Shown: piece by piece, positions 36,426 to 49,600 of the stretch | Layout of the letters: each line of letters starts with the position of its first letter | How positions within the stretch are numbered: the first letter of the stretch is position 1 | From: Parelaphostrongylus tenuis | Lineage: Eukaryota > Nematoda > Chromadorea > Rhabditida > Metastrongylidae | Direction of reading: 5' to 3' | Assembly (NCBI GenBank): GCA_019055375.1 | Contig: JAHQIW010004459.1 | Coordinates: 109,901 to 173,900 of the forward strand | DNA: 64,000 nucleotides | Position numbers and translations under genes: made by a program | The notes under the pieces: generated by a model | Database searches by the model: none | Told to the model about the DNA's origin: nothing | The model's input: the letters and a program-made list of their open reading frames with translations, nothing else

Positions 36426-37034
36426 GCTTTTCATTTGATGTGCAGTGATTCATTTTCGACCAGGATTCCTAGTAATAGTAGGACTGCAAGAAAGCCGAAA
36501 AGAAAGAAAGACGCACGGTCTGGCAGTAGAGGTGCCATCTGAGATTTCATGAAAGTCCTACATTCTGTCAGGACCAACATTTCGTATGATTTGTTGTTCC
36601 TCTTGTACAATCTTCACGAGCGTCTCTTCTCAATCTCCTAGTTATACATAATGACGAAGGAAAGATGGAATGAGCAGACAACATCGGAGATCAGATTAAG
36701 TCGGAGTTTGTCGGCAAATTCGCTTCAAAATTGGTCACCATATTTCTCAGTCTTTATTGTTTCTCTGATGAGCATAGACGAGGTTGTTTTTGAGTTAACA
36801 ATCTCGGGTGTGCTCATCATTAGAAACGATATTGATTCATTTAATTATTGCTGACATCGATCGCTAGTCAGCTGGTTTTGAGTATCGCTTTGTGAAGTAC
36901 TAGCAACATATTACCGACTTGTCAAGGAAGTGTTCTTTCACTACATCAAAAGATTGTCTTAGCTTGACAAACGATCTCTCTTTTCTCTTCATTCGATCGC
37001 TTTTTTATAGACCTTGCCTAAACAAAAATAATCT

Positions 37035-37115
37035 GACAACAGTATAACATGTTTTGAGCCATTAGGTCTAAGTGCTATACAAGCGCTTGTATTCGTCCTA
37101 CCGCACTGTACTGGT
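37035..37115 (-). mobile_element. Fossil of the hammerhead element
   Basis: On the minus strand a TAGGACGAA segment, a stem-III-like palindrome (ACAAGCGCTTGT), TAGCAC, and then a stretch close to the element's GACCTATGGCTCAAAA 3' region appear in the correct order. The CTGATGA core is lost, so it cannot be catalytic. Read as an old diverged copy. Confidence 0.6.
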
Positions 37116-38039
37116 GCGCCCATTTGCATACACAACTTCTAGACCTACATCTTCAAACTATCGTAAAGCGGCTAGTTATACAAGTTGTGGGAGAAAAAGA
37201 ATGCCAGATTAATATTTGAAAAAATCTCGAACATCAGAAAGTTGTCAAATTCGGTTGAGCCCTCACCAAAAGACTATTTCATACTGCTCATTTTCCTACC
37301 ACAAGACATTCACTCTTTCCGGAGGTCCACTCTTGAAAGTGGTGGACTGATTGAGATTGAGATTGAGAGTCAGTCTGACCTTCCTACACTCCTAAGAACA
37401 CGAATACTTTGACACTCCACTCAGTATTGTACTATATTGAATCCAGTCTTATCAACAAAACACTAGTAAAGAAACAATCGGTGGACGGCCAAAGAAGTTG
37501 AACCCGATATCCTACTCTACTCTTTGATGAGACCGATGATATTCATATGATAAGCTGCTTTTCAGGTGTGAGAAACCAATCGATCTCTTTAAGCTGTACA
37601 CGATCGACTTTTGGGAGCTCATTGTAGAGCAGGCGTTTTTCTATGAAGATTATATGATTTACAAGTGAAAAAATAGTATCACTTTCACCAGACAATAGGC
37701 AAGAATACGTAATTAGAGCTGGAAGTACATCTACTACATAAAGATGTAGTTTTTTGTGTTCAAGAGTAGCGATAGTTAAGAAGCATAGGCATTCTTCTTA
37801 CTAAAATTAGCGTGTTGAAATTCGCTCGTTGATATGATATCTTTTTGTGATGATAAAGAGCTCTTATCATTTGAACTTCACTATACATCTGCCAACATTC
37901 CCATGTGGAATTCGCACAACGGGTTGACTACATCAAGGTGAGGCGCATTTTTGGGTACTGTTCTACTACGGCGGCACCACTTAAAGCCTTCGATAAAAAC
38001 GCATTTTGTGCTGTTATCTGACGAGCGTGTGATTATCTG

Positions 38040-41000
38040 ATAGCTTAAATCAAGTGGATTTCGAAGTTATATCTTATTTCTCATATTGCTTGTTTTTAAC
38101 GCGGTATTAGTCAAAATGAGACTTTGTTTCACATTTGAAGATTCTCGCCTAATAGAGGTTTTTTACAGAAAATTTAAACTATCAGATAGAGCAAATCTTT
38201 CTGATTCAGAAAATGTATTTACTCTTTAGGAAAAACTCCTTAGAGCTCAGCAATTCGCACGACAAGATTGGGTTTCACACATTTGAAATACCGCTGTTTT
38301 CCGCACCGCTTCGGAAACAAGGCTGTTTTTCAATTTTTCCAAGTTGCTGGTTAGCTCAATCGATAGCACAAATCTAGACAATTCCGGCGATCTACTTAGG
38401 TTCTGAAGGAAACTTTTCATTCGCTGTAGCAGCCAAAATAAAAGTATGTTTTCGCACTTGAAGCGTTTCAACGCGTCTTTTGTCGGGGAGAGCATTTACA
38501 ACTGAAGATATAGTAAAAGCTGGTTTTCAGCACTTCACGGTTAACCATCACCACAATATTGTAGATCCACACAGGTACTCACTCTCAAACGGTCGAAAAG
38601 ATGTGGTTCTGCAAAATGGCGCAACAGACGGCACCGAGGGACCGTACGCCATTTTTTGAAGTCTTACTTGGCTGAGTTCATTTGGCGTAAGATGATCGCA
38701 GGTAAAATATGTGACTGCTGCGACCTTCTGTTTATTTTTCGCCAATTTCCCAGTTGTAATCTCCTCCATTGGCGATTTAGGTGACGATGTTGTTAAATCA
38801 CTCGGATTAGATCAAAGTTTTCTGGCCTCTTGAACAGTGATCTATATTTTATTGTGAGTTTGCAATCTTTGAATCATTATAAATTATTTTCAATGAATCT
38901 TTATTTCTGAAAAAGCACATGGACATGTAGAAGAACTCTGCAGCGTCAGAGAGATCTCTAATTCTTTTTGAAAGATCCACATGTGATTTATTTAGCGGAT
39001 TGGTATTACAGCTGTACACACACCTTAGCCAACTAGAAGTGCTCACTGAGTATGAAACGCAATTTTCTTTCGGCCGGTAAAGCTCGAAGAAGTCCTTTTC
39101 GAAAATCAAATATACCATCATAATCGGAAATATGTTCTCTTTGTAACGATTGAAAGTTCATTACAACAAAACTTTTATCCAGTGAGAAATATTCGGATGA
39201 GGAACAAGATCTTATTTTGACTGGTACGGAGCCAAAAATAAGGTATTTGAGAAACTAAGCATGCCAATGAAACTCACTTGATTTGAGCTATCGATAAACT
39301 ACAGAAGCGTTTTGCAAAAGCAAAAAATACGTTTTTACCGAAGGCCTCAAGTGGCGTCGCCATAATAAAAAGTGCCATTTTTTTCTTCGTTGGTACTGCG
39401 CAGTAAAAAGGCCTTCACAAAAACCAAGGTTGATATCAAAATATCGACCTATTCAAGTATCGAGAACTATGAGTAGATTAGTTTAGAACAGCTTTGGAAT
39501 CATTGGAACTTACGCTATCGAATGATTGCTAATAGTCTGAAGTAAAAGCTCTGTCTGGCGATGTGAAATACAAATCTTTTCTATCTCCTGCAGCGCTATC
39601 AAAAGAGCTTTTCCAAATTGTAAACACGTTCTTAGTTCTTTGGGACTTGTGCTTTCAAAAGAGTACTAACAGTTGAAAGGAGTTTTGTCAAGCGAAATAT
39701 AAGCGATATAAGAACACGCGTGAAACATGGTAATATTTTGCACTTTACAACATTAAAAAAGGATGTTTTGAAAAACCAACCACGTACGGCTTAGCCACAG
39801 ATTTATGCTTTCGATTGATTGCTAACACTCTTACAGAAAATCTTTATTCAACGAATGAGGTCGAATAATCATCAATGGCCATCTAACAAATAAGAAACGA
39901 TTTAACCCTTCTAGGAAAGATGTTCTATCGTATCAAAAGAGACGAAGCAGTTAAATATTACCTCGGTTGGCTATCCAAGCTGCTGTCGGCTACGCTTCCG
40001 AAATTTCATCAAGCCTTCTTCGGTGGAGTATTGCTCGAATGAAGAATCTCACCCTACAGGCTCCCTATATACAAGAAGAATCGTATGTTGATTACTTATT
40101 TGTTTTGTTAATTAATCACCCGTTGATAGTGATAGCACTCTTGTTTTCTTCGCACACTCTATTATGTAGAGGTCAGTACTATGGAACCCTATGGGGCGTC
40201 GTGTACAAACTGAGGTTCACGACTTTTTTGGGCCTTCCTTGTCGTATAAAAACTTTCTCTGAAACACTTGGTAATCATTCAAAAGCTTCAATCTCTGCAA
40301 TTTCAGCGATATGTTTAATTTCTAGAAAAGCCTTTTTATTACGTTGCAACAGAGAAGATAAGATTATGTTTCACATTATTTTCTTCATTTGCTCGGCTGA
40401 GGCTTCGCTATGGCTCATCGCTAAATTTTCATTAGTTATTAGATAGCCAAAATCTCGACAATTTTGATAATTTGAAGGTGTTTTTTGGAAGCTTATCATG
40501 GAACGCTGTAAGAGCGAAAAGAAGATCACATTTCACGCCTGAAATGCCATCCCGCGGCTTGGACGTCATAAGTGGTTTTATTGATAATTATAGGTGAAGT
40601 TCACAAGTCAGAGGTGTCTTATTTTTACATAAAGAATCTACTATCACTAGTGAACCTTTTGCAAAAGTTTTTACATATAAAGAGCAATTTTTTCTATTGA
40701 AATCCTCCATTTTTCGGCGGTAATACCACGTCCATGAAAAAATGGGCAAACTTTCAACGGCTATTGTGCAGTTGCATTGCTTATCTTGCAAGAACGCACC
40801 TTGAATGCACATCTTTCACAATTGAACATTTCTAATGGAGGACTATGTGGAGATATCTCTGACATGCAGCTCGAGCAAGTGTAGAAAGAGCACGCGTCCA
40901 TTCTGCGTATGATATGCTACTTTCCCTATCAGCACCCATATTCAAAAAAGTAGTTTAAAAAAGTATTTTCCGCCCTTCTAAACCTTCTAGCAGTTAGTTG

Positions 41001-42680
41001 ATATCTTAAATCTCAATAATTAAAAGGTGTACTTCATTTTTTGGAAGGGGCCCGCTATTACACTGTAACAGGGGAAGGAATATGTTATTTAACAATGAGC
41101 GTCCTTTGATGAGCAAAGTTTTTCCTTAGAAAATTCAGCAGTTCCTCAATAACACAAATCTCGGCAAATTTGATAGTGCTCTTGGTTTTCCAAGAAATCT
41201 CTTTATTGCGCTGCAAGGCTGGAATGAAGATTGCATTTGACATGCGGCGCGTATGAGTGCAATCGGTATGTGCATGTGTATTGCAACATTGGCATAAGCC
41301 GTTGCCGTTTAATAACTAGTCGATTGCTCAAATATCGAAGATTCCAATGGTGTGCTTGCCTTATAAAATTCTCTCTGCGAGCTGCAGCAACAAGAATAAA
41401 ACTGTGCTACACATCCGAATATTTTCGCTAGACTCGGCTTTTTTCTCAGGCTCACACCCATAGTGCAGATCTTGGAAAACTTCAAGGATACGCTTAGTTT
41501 TTGGAAGAGACTTAGTAGTTCGTCGTCACAGCTAAAAATATATTGAGTTTTACACTTGGCGCGCACCGGACGCCACATGTAAATTGCGCTGCGTTATCCA
41601 TAGTGCCAAGTGTGAAACTCAATAATCTTTTGGCTGTGAGAACAGATGAAAACCTCCTCAAGAACCAAGCTTATCATTGAAACGTTGAGATTTGTGCTAC
41701 TGAATAGTTATTGAAAGCCTAATTGAAAACCTCTGTCCAGCGAAGAATGCTTGAGCGTGAAAGAAAGATTGGTACTTATACGTTGAGCGGCGAGAAATGT
41801 TCAAGCCAATCTCATTCGCTGAACAGGAAATTTTCATAGGAGTGTTTGCGGTCATTGTAAAGCTTGGATTTCTGCCTACACTATACATTGCCGATTTTTT
41901 GAAACACCCCTTTATAACGCTTTAGCATCCACAATAAATTTTATTTCTCACCCGCATTTCGCCTTCATTTTTACCACGAGTATAAATCGCTAAGGGCACG
42001 AAAAGCATGTCAGCATGTACAAAATTTTCCATTGTGTCAGAATCATGTGTTTTCATCTAAGGTTTCTGTCGATGCGGCAAAAAAAAATCCTCAGTAAAAT
42101 ATCAATAACTGCCGCCAATCTAACGCTCAATGCGGTATATCACTGTCGAGTTACGCGGCAGATCACTCGATTATCTTACTAACAAGTCGCTGCTGTGGCT
42201 TGCCTTCACATTTTGCTCAGCTATGAACCTTTTCGGCAACTTTGCTTACCCGGCAACTCACGGAGCAGGGGAGAGGGGCAGGGGCGAAACGATCCATCAC
42301 TTTTGAATTATTGTTATTCAATTTAGGATTTTTCACCATATCGACAGCACCTTCAGATGAAATCGTAGATTCTGGTGCTACGTAAGATTGTCTACACACT
42401 GATATGCATTTCGTGTTTCCAGCGATTTATACGTGTGGTAAAAATAAAGGCGACTGGCGAATGAGAAACGAAATCTTATTTAGGATGCTATAACGAAATA
42501 AAAGGGTGATTTGAAAAACCGGACAACGCGAAGATGTAGCTAGAAATTTGAGCTTTCTAATGATTGCTAACACTTCGATGAAAAGATCTTGACCAGCGAA
42601 TGAGATCGAGTTGAAAATTTGTCTCCGCCTAACGTATAAGTACCGGAAAATTTTACTTCACCTTTACAGCATAATATAGA
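38040..42680. repeat. Degenerate ~140-bp repeat, block 4 (largest)
   Basis: Motifs GCTATCGAATGATTGCTAAT (39,514), GCTTTCAAAAGAGTACTAAC (39,651) and GCTTTCGATTGATTGCTAAC (39,807) are 137 and 156 bp apart; GCAGTAAAAAGGCCTTC (39,404) and CAGCGCTATCAAAAGAGC (39,591) belong to the same unit. 40.2-42.0 kb contains units in reverse orientation. The 159-codon frame over 39,967-40,446 runs through these units and is not regarded as a gene. Confidence 0.55.
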
Positions 42681-42689
42681 AACCTTCAA

Positions 42690-45590
42690 ATGACAAAATC
42701 ACCCCTCAGATTCTGGATATTTAAGCTGTCGAATAATTAAAAAAAAAGGAATAAAAGAATACTTTTCTTGAATATGGTGCGGATAGGGGAAATTCAGCGA
42801 AATTACTTCTCTGGAAACACATACATTGCTGACCAAAAATTTGCATAATGCTGATGTTCTTAGGCTTTTAATCAAACACGGTTGTCTTTTACCGCTTAGA
42901 ATTCTTCCACTATCCATTAGTTTTCAAACTCTTCTCGCTTACCTCAACTCTCAATAATAGGAAATGAACGAATGCTTGATATAAACTTAGATGTAGTGAG
43001 AGATTCGACGAACACGTATCGAGTACAGAAGGTAAGGTGATTTTTGATAAATTACTGGCTATCCCATTTTTATTTACTATAATGACTCTTGGGCCTTGTA
43101 TGATACTAGGGATGAGCAAAACTAAAGATTTTCTTTGTTATCTTCTTTGTACACTGCAACACAACGGAGTAATGCTAAATTCAGTACGATTGCGTAGTAA
43201 ACGAGCGTATTTCTCAACAGAAGACACGTATAACTGAACCAAAAGCATATGATTGAGTAGAGAATATCTTAGTCTATTAGAGCAACACAAGAAATCCAAT
43301 ACTTTTTGCCAAACGAAGAATAAAACCTTAATCAAACAACGAAAATCGCGCAATTAACTTTGCGCGCATCAATTTTTATATCCGTCCGTTACTGGTTAAT
43401 GTGAAAAGTACTGTGCCCGCTTCATTTCACCAACTTTACTATCCTTCCTCATATGTAATCGGATCCATACTTGTCGGGCATTTGCGCGAGTGCCTATGGA
43501 ACACGATCTGATATTGAGAGTGTATGAAAGAAGCTTCACGCTAAGGGCTCGAGCAGTGCCTCTTAGAGATGAGCCGACAGGCTCAACATCGAGCTGACAT
43601 TCGTGGTTGTTTCTGAAAGAACGTCTCGTCAATAAGATCAGCTATAAACGTTCTGACAGATGAAATCGAGCTAGTTTTACTACATAATGAGATTGGAAGA
43701 TGACACGAAAGAGTACGATACGCCCCAAAAATGTCGAAAATACCTCAAAAGAATATTTCTTATAAGAAAGGCTGACATTTCCCTTGAATGCATAGATATT
43801 CACAACTGCGAATATTTAAGCTCTAGGGTTTTAACCGTAGTCAAGCCACACGCTGATTCAACTACGCGTTGTTAATGAAATGAGCTGCTAATTGGACTGA
43901 ACGCATACAGTGAGCGCTCCACGATTGCATGATTAAATCCAAAGTGTCTACAACAGTTGTGAAAAAAAAATGTATTCTCTGTAATGGTGGGGAAACAGCA
44001 ACACATTTCACATCATATACTCAAAGAGCAACAAGTTGAAAACGTTGATGCACCAGCGAACTCAAACAAATTTATTTGCATATAATACGCATTTACTCAG
44101 TACAATATATTAATTATTACAAAAATAGAGCACTGTTGCAAGCATGACATAGCGCTAATTTTCAGAGGAGAAAGTATGCGAAAATTCCACAGAATAAGAT
44201 TTGATTTGATATCTCATATCGAATGTCTGACGCCACGTTCTCGAAGCAACGTGAAAAGAGCATGGTTTTCAGAACACTTACATGAAACATTTTTGAACAG
44301 GAAAAAACAACTAACAATTACCACAGTATTCAGTAACTTGGGAAAACTCTTTGCTCATGTTGCTTCGAACGCGCTCGGTAACTGGATGAAAGAAAAAAGT
44401 AACATCCTAAATATCACATCTTTAACACGACACAAATGATGTCGTGGATCTAAAGCGTACATGATGAAATCTTCACTCAACAAAAATGAGTGAAATAGGC
44501 TACAAAATGGTACTGCAGAGAGCGAGTGAAGAAAACGGATAGAGCAAAGATCAGTGAAATCCATACTGAGTAAAAAGAAGAGAAGCAAAACTGATCATTT
44601 TCTGAAAAGTATTCAAGCAGGAGAACAGGGCAGGCAGTGTCGCGTCAGAGGGCTTCTAGGTTGCAAAATGCGTTATGAATCACTATTAGATCACGAAACC
44701 GGCTTACACAGATATGCCGATCTAGACAATTCATGCAAGTAACTGCCTGCAGTTGGTTGAAGAAGTCAGGCTGTTAAGAAGCGAACCAACCAAACCAAAG
44801 GCGTCGTTAAGGTTTTGAGACATCAGCAAAATCAAATAACTGGATTACCATAGAATGCCTGAGTGACTACAAGATACATGGGGTAGAAACTTTGAAACCA
44901 AGCCCTCTCGAATAATTAGAAAAGTTCGTGACATATTGAAGCTAAGCGCGACATTTCCAAAAATCTCGAATCAACTCCAATTTTTCCTAAATTACGTGAA
45001 AGAAATTTTGACTAACAACTTTTCGTTCATCGGGCCTAACTGGTATGTTTCCAATGTTCTATATTGGGCCAGAATTTCGTTCTGTAATGAAATCTTCCAG
45101 AGTATACAAAAATACATTGAAAGAAGAGATCGGAGAACTTTCAGAACAAATTCCATCTATTCCTCTTCAACCAGCAAAATGTTATTCATAGCATATGTTA
45201 CTAGCCATGTCTTCTTTCACCTCTAGTAAATAATAAGAACAACATTGCTCAGTTTTGGTGTATAATAATATCCTGGAATTCGCAATGATTTCATGGTAGC
45301 GTAGCCCTCTGACCAACTACGCTGTATCCATCTCCACAAGAAACAACGAATAACTGTGATGGTTGCCAAACAATCAAGAAATGAAATGAGCAAAGACTAG
45401 ATGACGGTCTTATCAAGGACTTAATCCTCATCAATAATAGTTCTTATACAATTGAGGTAAAACTCAACTAGCAAAGCTCGAAAACTAAATGTACGAGAAA
45501 AATGAAGTCGAGGTGGATAATAAGGGAAAAAAACCAACTCAAAAAGAGAAGAACCGTCAATGCACTCGTGGATACCTGCACAGCATGAAC
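42690..45590. other. Region downstream of the TAO kinase, no recognised gene
   Basis: Short frames on both strands (for example 43,396-43,632 minus) lack partners or splice context. No AATAAA at the expected short distance after the kinase stop was identified with confidence. Confidence 0.4.
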
Positions 45591-45599
45591 ACTAATATA

Positions 45600-46590
45600 T
45601 TACAACGCCGTAGTATGAGAAGAATTACTAACTGCATCGGTCAGTTGTAACTCTTCCGCAGCATGTCGTTCTGCGATAAGACGGCTATGCGATTCCCGTT
45701 GCTTCTGCATATCCTCGCGCTCTTCTTTGAATCGCTGCTCAAGCATTGCACGTCTCAAAGCGATTCTTTCATCTAACGCAGTGAGCTCCTTAAAAAAAAC
45801 ATAAGATCAACAAAATTTAGGTGATGTGAAAAAACTGTCGTTTCGAATGCCCCATTCACGCTCAACGGAATGACAATTTCCGAATGCTCCAGTTACGTCT
45901 ATATAGGTCGGGAAATCAACATGATGAACGGCCTAGCTCCAAAGTTGAGCAGGATGAAACGAGCGGCTTAGGGAACGTTCAAGAGCATCGAAGATTTAGT
46001 GAAGAGGACAAAGAACATCCGACTCCGGTGCCCACCTTTTCAACTCGACAATTATCCCTGCCCTAACGTATGCAGCAGAAACCTGGTCGCTACGTAAGCA
46101 AGATGAAAGATCACTTGGAGTTATTGAACGCGCAGTCGAAAGGTCGATGCTAGGAGTATCCCGTATCTCGCAAATGAGAAAAAGGATCCGAAGTTCTGAC
46201 CTACGTCAACGATCGAAAATCAGAGACGCCGTTCTACAAGCCAGGATATCGAAAATAAGGTGGGCCGGACACGTGATGCGCTTCAACGACAAGCGATGGA
46301 CGAGAGCCGTTACCGACTGGATTCCTCGGGACGTCAAGCGCTCTAAAGGAAGGCCACTGACCCGTTGGTCCGATTTCTTCACGAAAGCGATGGAAGAAAG
46401 ATATGATGCTCAGCGAATTCCTAGAGCGAGGATGACGCTCTGGGCTACTCTTGCACGCGATAGGGAAAAATGGAAGAGTTGCTGGTATCCGCTCGAGTCA
46501 CTCGACGATCAACGGGACGACAGGTGATACAGGTGATATATATGTATATGTATATATATATACAACAAAAAATTTCTATATATATGTATA

Positions 46591-46623
<33 letters not shown>

Positions 46624-49600
46624 GACATCTTTTCTCAAATAAAAACAAAAATCGAACGCCATAAGAACCTAATACCATGCCTGCACAAAACTAAAGTGTT
46701 AATAAAAACAAAGCCACCGACAGCTTGAGCAGAAGCCAAATAAAAGTAATTTGAACAAAGTGAGATTAAACTGCGACACCCATAGGAAATTCTTTACAGC
46801 TGTTATTTCCTCCATTGAAAACATTTCTTCCGCAATGTGACAGATCTACTTTGGACGTTCAACAAACAATTTTTAAACTAAACTACCTTATCAATTGTAT
46901 TCTCCAATTGTGCTCGTTGTTTAGCCTGATACTCCTTCAATTCGTCCAACTCCTTAGCAAGTCGCTCATGTAATGATCGAGCCTCTTCTTCCTGCCATGA
47001 TTCCAGTTTTCCCTAAGAAGATTGAAGTAAACTCGAGGGTTTAGATGAAAAAATAATCTCATCAACGTAACGATCAAAATTTATCAATATGAACGTAATG
47101 GAATTTCAAACTAACAGTCTTTTCCTGGACCATGCTTTCAATCTGATATTCGTACTGAGATGTAAGTAGAGCAATTCGACGTTTTTGCTTCTGAAACTAG
47201 GAGAACAAAAATACAACGAAGTTGATGCAGTCCCAAAACTGAAAACGTGGTAAAAAGCAAGAATAAATAAACTTAAAAAATAATCAAAAATGTACTCACC
47301 TCCTTCAGTTGGATAGAGATCTCCTTATGTTCTTCTTTCGGAGTAGCCTGCATTAACTGCGTCTGGTAGAGCTTGAATTGTCTCGCTTGAGTTTTGACGG
47401 CTTGTCGAAACTGTTTGCGAATTTGCGCCTCTTTCAACTAAGAACATCATTATATGCAAGAAATAAGGACTGGCTGTCTTCTTTCTGAACTCAATCTCCT
47501 AGTGTTGATCCATTGTAGCCGATAAGAAGATGTCAAATAAAAAATCTATACACAAGACGCAGCGAGTACCTTGAGCTCCCTGGGCTGTTGTCTACTTTGT
47601 ATAGCGTGCCGCTTTCTCAAATCATCGCTTTTCCTCTTTGTGTATTCAGTCTGATTAGTCGACTCCGCATCATGCTGTATGATCTGGAATATTAAAAGCT
47701 ATAGATATCTGAAGATAGATTAAAACCAACTCTACTAAGCTCGCATGGGACACACAGGAATAACGGGAAGTACTTTGAAGTAGAAGCCATCATCAATGAA
47801 GACGTGAACCGCAGGGAGCAATGCCTCGGAATCATATGTGATACGGGCAGTATAAAAGACCATTGTTTCTGATGCAGACGGTGCATTCGCAAACCACGTG
47901 ATCTCTACTAAGCTGGTCTCCACGAGGACAAAATTGAAGACTCATAAAAAGCGGTGAGTATGTTGAGTTCTTTGTCCTGGATGTGACTGAAATCAAGGTT
48001 TACAATTTTTGTAACGAGTCAATTACGGGGTTCGCTGACTGGGTTGTGGAGAATCTCGGCCATCCAGGCTCTAGAGAAGGTGAGATCGTCGAAACGTCAG
48101 CTGTTTATAATGAAGTTGTATTACAAAAACTTCTCGGCTGATTCAGAAAGAATATTTTGTGATTTATTGAAGAATGCAGATTTAAAGAGAGTCGGTTTTG
48201 GAGATAAAAAGCTACAGAATTCAGCTCTCATTCTAAGAAATTAATGTGACACTCAAGTGCAACAATTGGTATGATTGACCAAAAAAATGTTCGAAATGCA
48301 AGCATTGAACATCCACGAGCCTGATGTCGCTTCTTCATTGTCTGAATCTCCTTCAGCTGAGCTACTTCAATATCTCTAGTAGCTTCATGATGACGAAGTA
48401 GCATTGCCTGGCGATTGTCCATTTGACGTTCCAGCACATTAAGATCCTGGAAACAAAATGATCCTTGGATTTATATAGAAATTTTCACACTCAGTGCAGT
48501 TATGAAGCCCGTTCTGCGTACAAGTAATTAGAAAGGAATAAAAGTTGAATAAGCGTAAATTGAGATGATGTCAAGTTCAAAAAATGTGTAGGTTCACTCT
48601 TAACAAGATTCCGTATAAAAATACACGAGTAGTTTCCAGTTTGAGTGACCATATATCAAGGTGAGTTGGTGGGAGTAGCATAATAACACCAAAATATGTA
48701 AAACTAGCCGCAAACAAGAAAATTGATGGATACTAACTGAAAGAAAAATTATAAGCAGCTCGAAGAAAAAAATTAATAGTTGCTTATTGTGCCAGTAATA
48801 AGGTTATATCACATCAATTATAGAAATGACGCTAAATTCTTGGGACGTTACTTTCAAGGAAATACCAATGAGCTGTCCTCGCAAGAGTGTACTTTTATGC
48901 TAATTTGTTCGGAGCATGGAGATCTCACCTCTTCATCCAAACGTTTTTCGGTGCTGTGAAGCATGAGCAATTGGGAACGTCGGTACTTCATAACCTCCGA
49001 CTCAAGTTCGGCTCGAAGTTTTGCCTCAAACGCAGCTTCGGCGTTCGTTCTCTGTTTTGTCAATTGTGCTTTTATATCCTTCAAAGCCACTTCATAAGCA
49101 GATCGCGTTAATCCACGTTCTTTCAGACTCTAGAAGTATGATTAAATTCAGAAAACACTGACGAAAATCCAAAATTATATAAGTTATATGAGAGATATTC
49201 TATTGATTATTTTCCCAACGCTTGACAAAGAAATCAATGTTGAAGCTAATAATGAAACTATTTAGATTTGATAAATTAAACTTCCGCTACAACTAAGGAT
49301 TAGATCAAATATGGCTGCAAAACAGAACGATACAATCCAAAAATCGATTTCTTGTTATTTTACATGCTATATATGATCCTACGTATGCACAACTATATAT
49401 ACAGATACGTACGTACATATACAGATGTATGCATATAAACATGTACGTGTACATGCATGTGTACGTGTAGAATACATATATAATTGTGTATAAATGTACA
49501 TATAGACGTACAATCATGTATGTACATATATATATATATATATATACATGTATATATATGTTGTCGCTTTTAGCGTTTTTGAAATTCACGCTTCAACAAA

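Noticed and set aside
36422..36445. 24-bp intron joining exon B to 36,446-36,542
   Set aside because: Far below the usual minimum intron length, so the TGA at 36,423-36,425 is taken as the stop.
36773..36800. CTGATGAG resembling a hammerhead core
   Set aside because: No GAAA block or pairable stems at the needed positions.
39967..40446. 159-codon plus-strand open frame with hydrophobic segments
   Set aside because: It has no ATG at its start and runs through reverse-orientation units of the ~140-bp repeat; the membrane-like look comes from T-rich repeat sequence.
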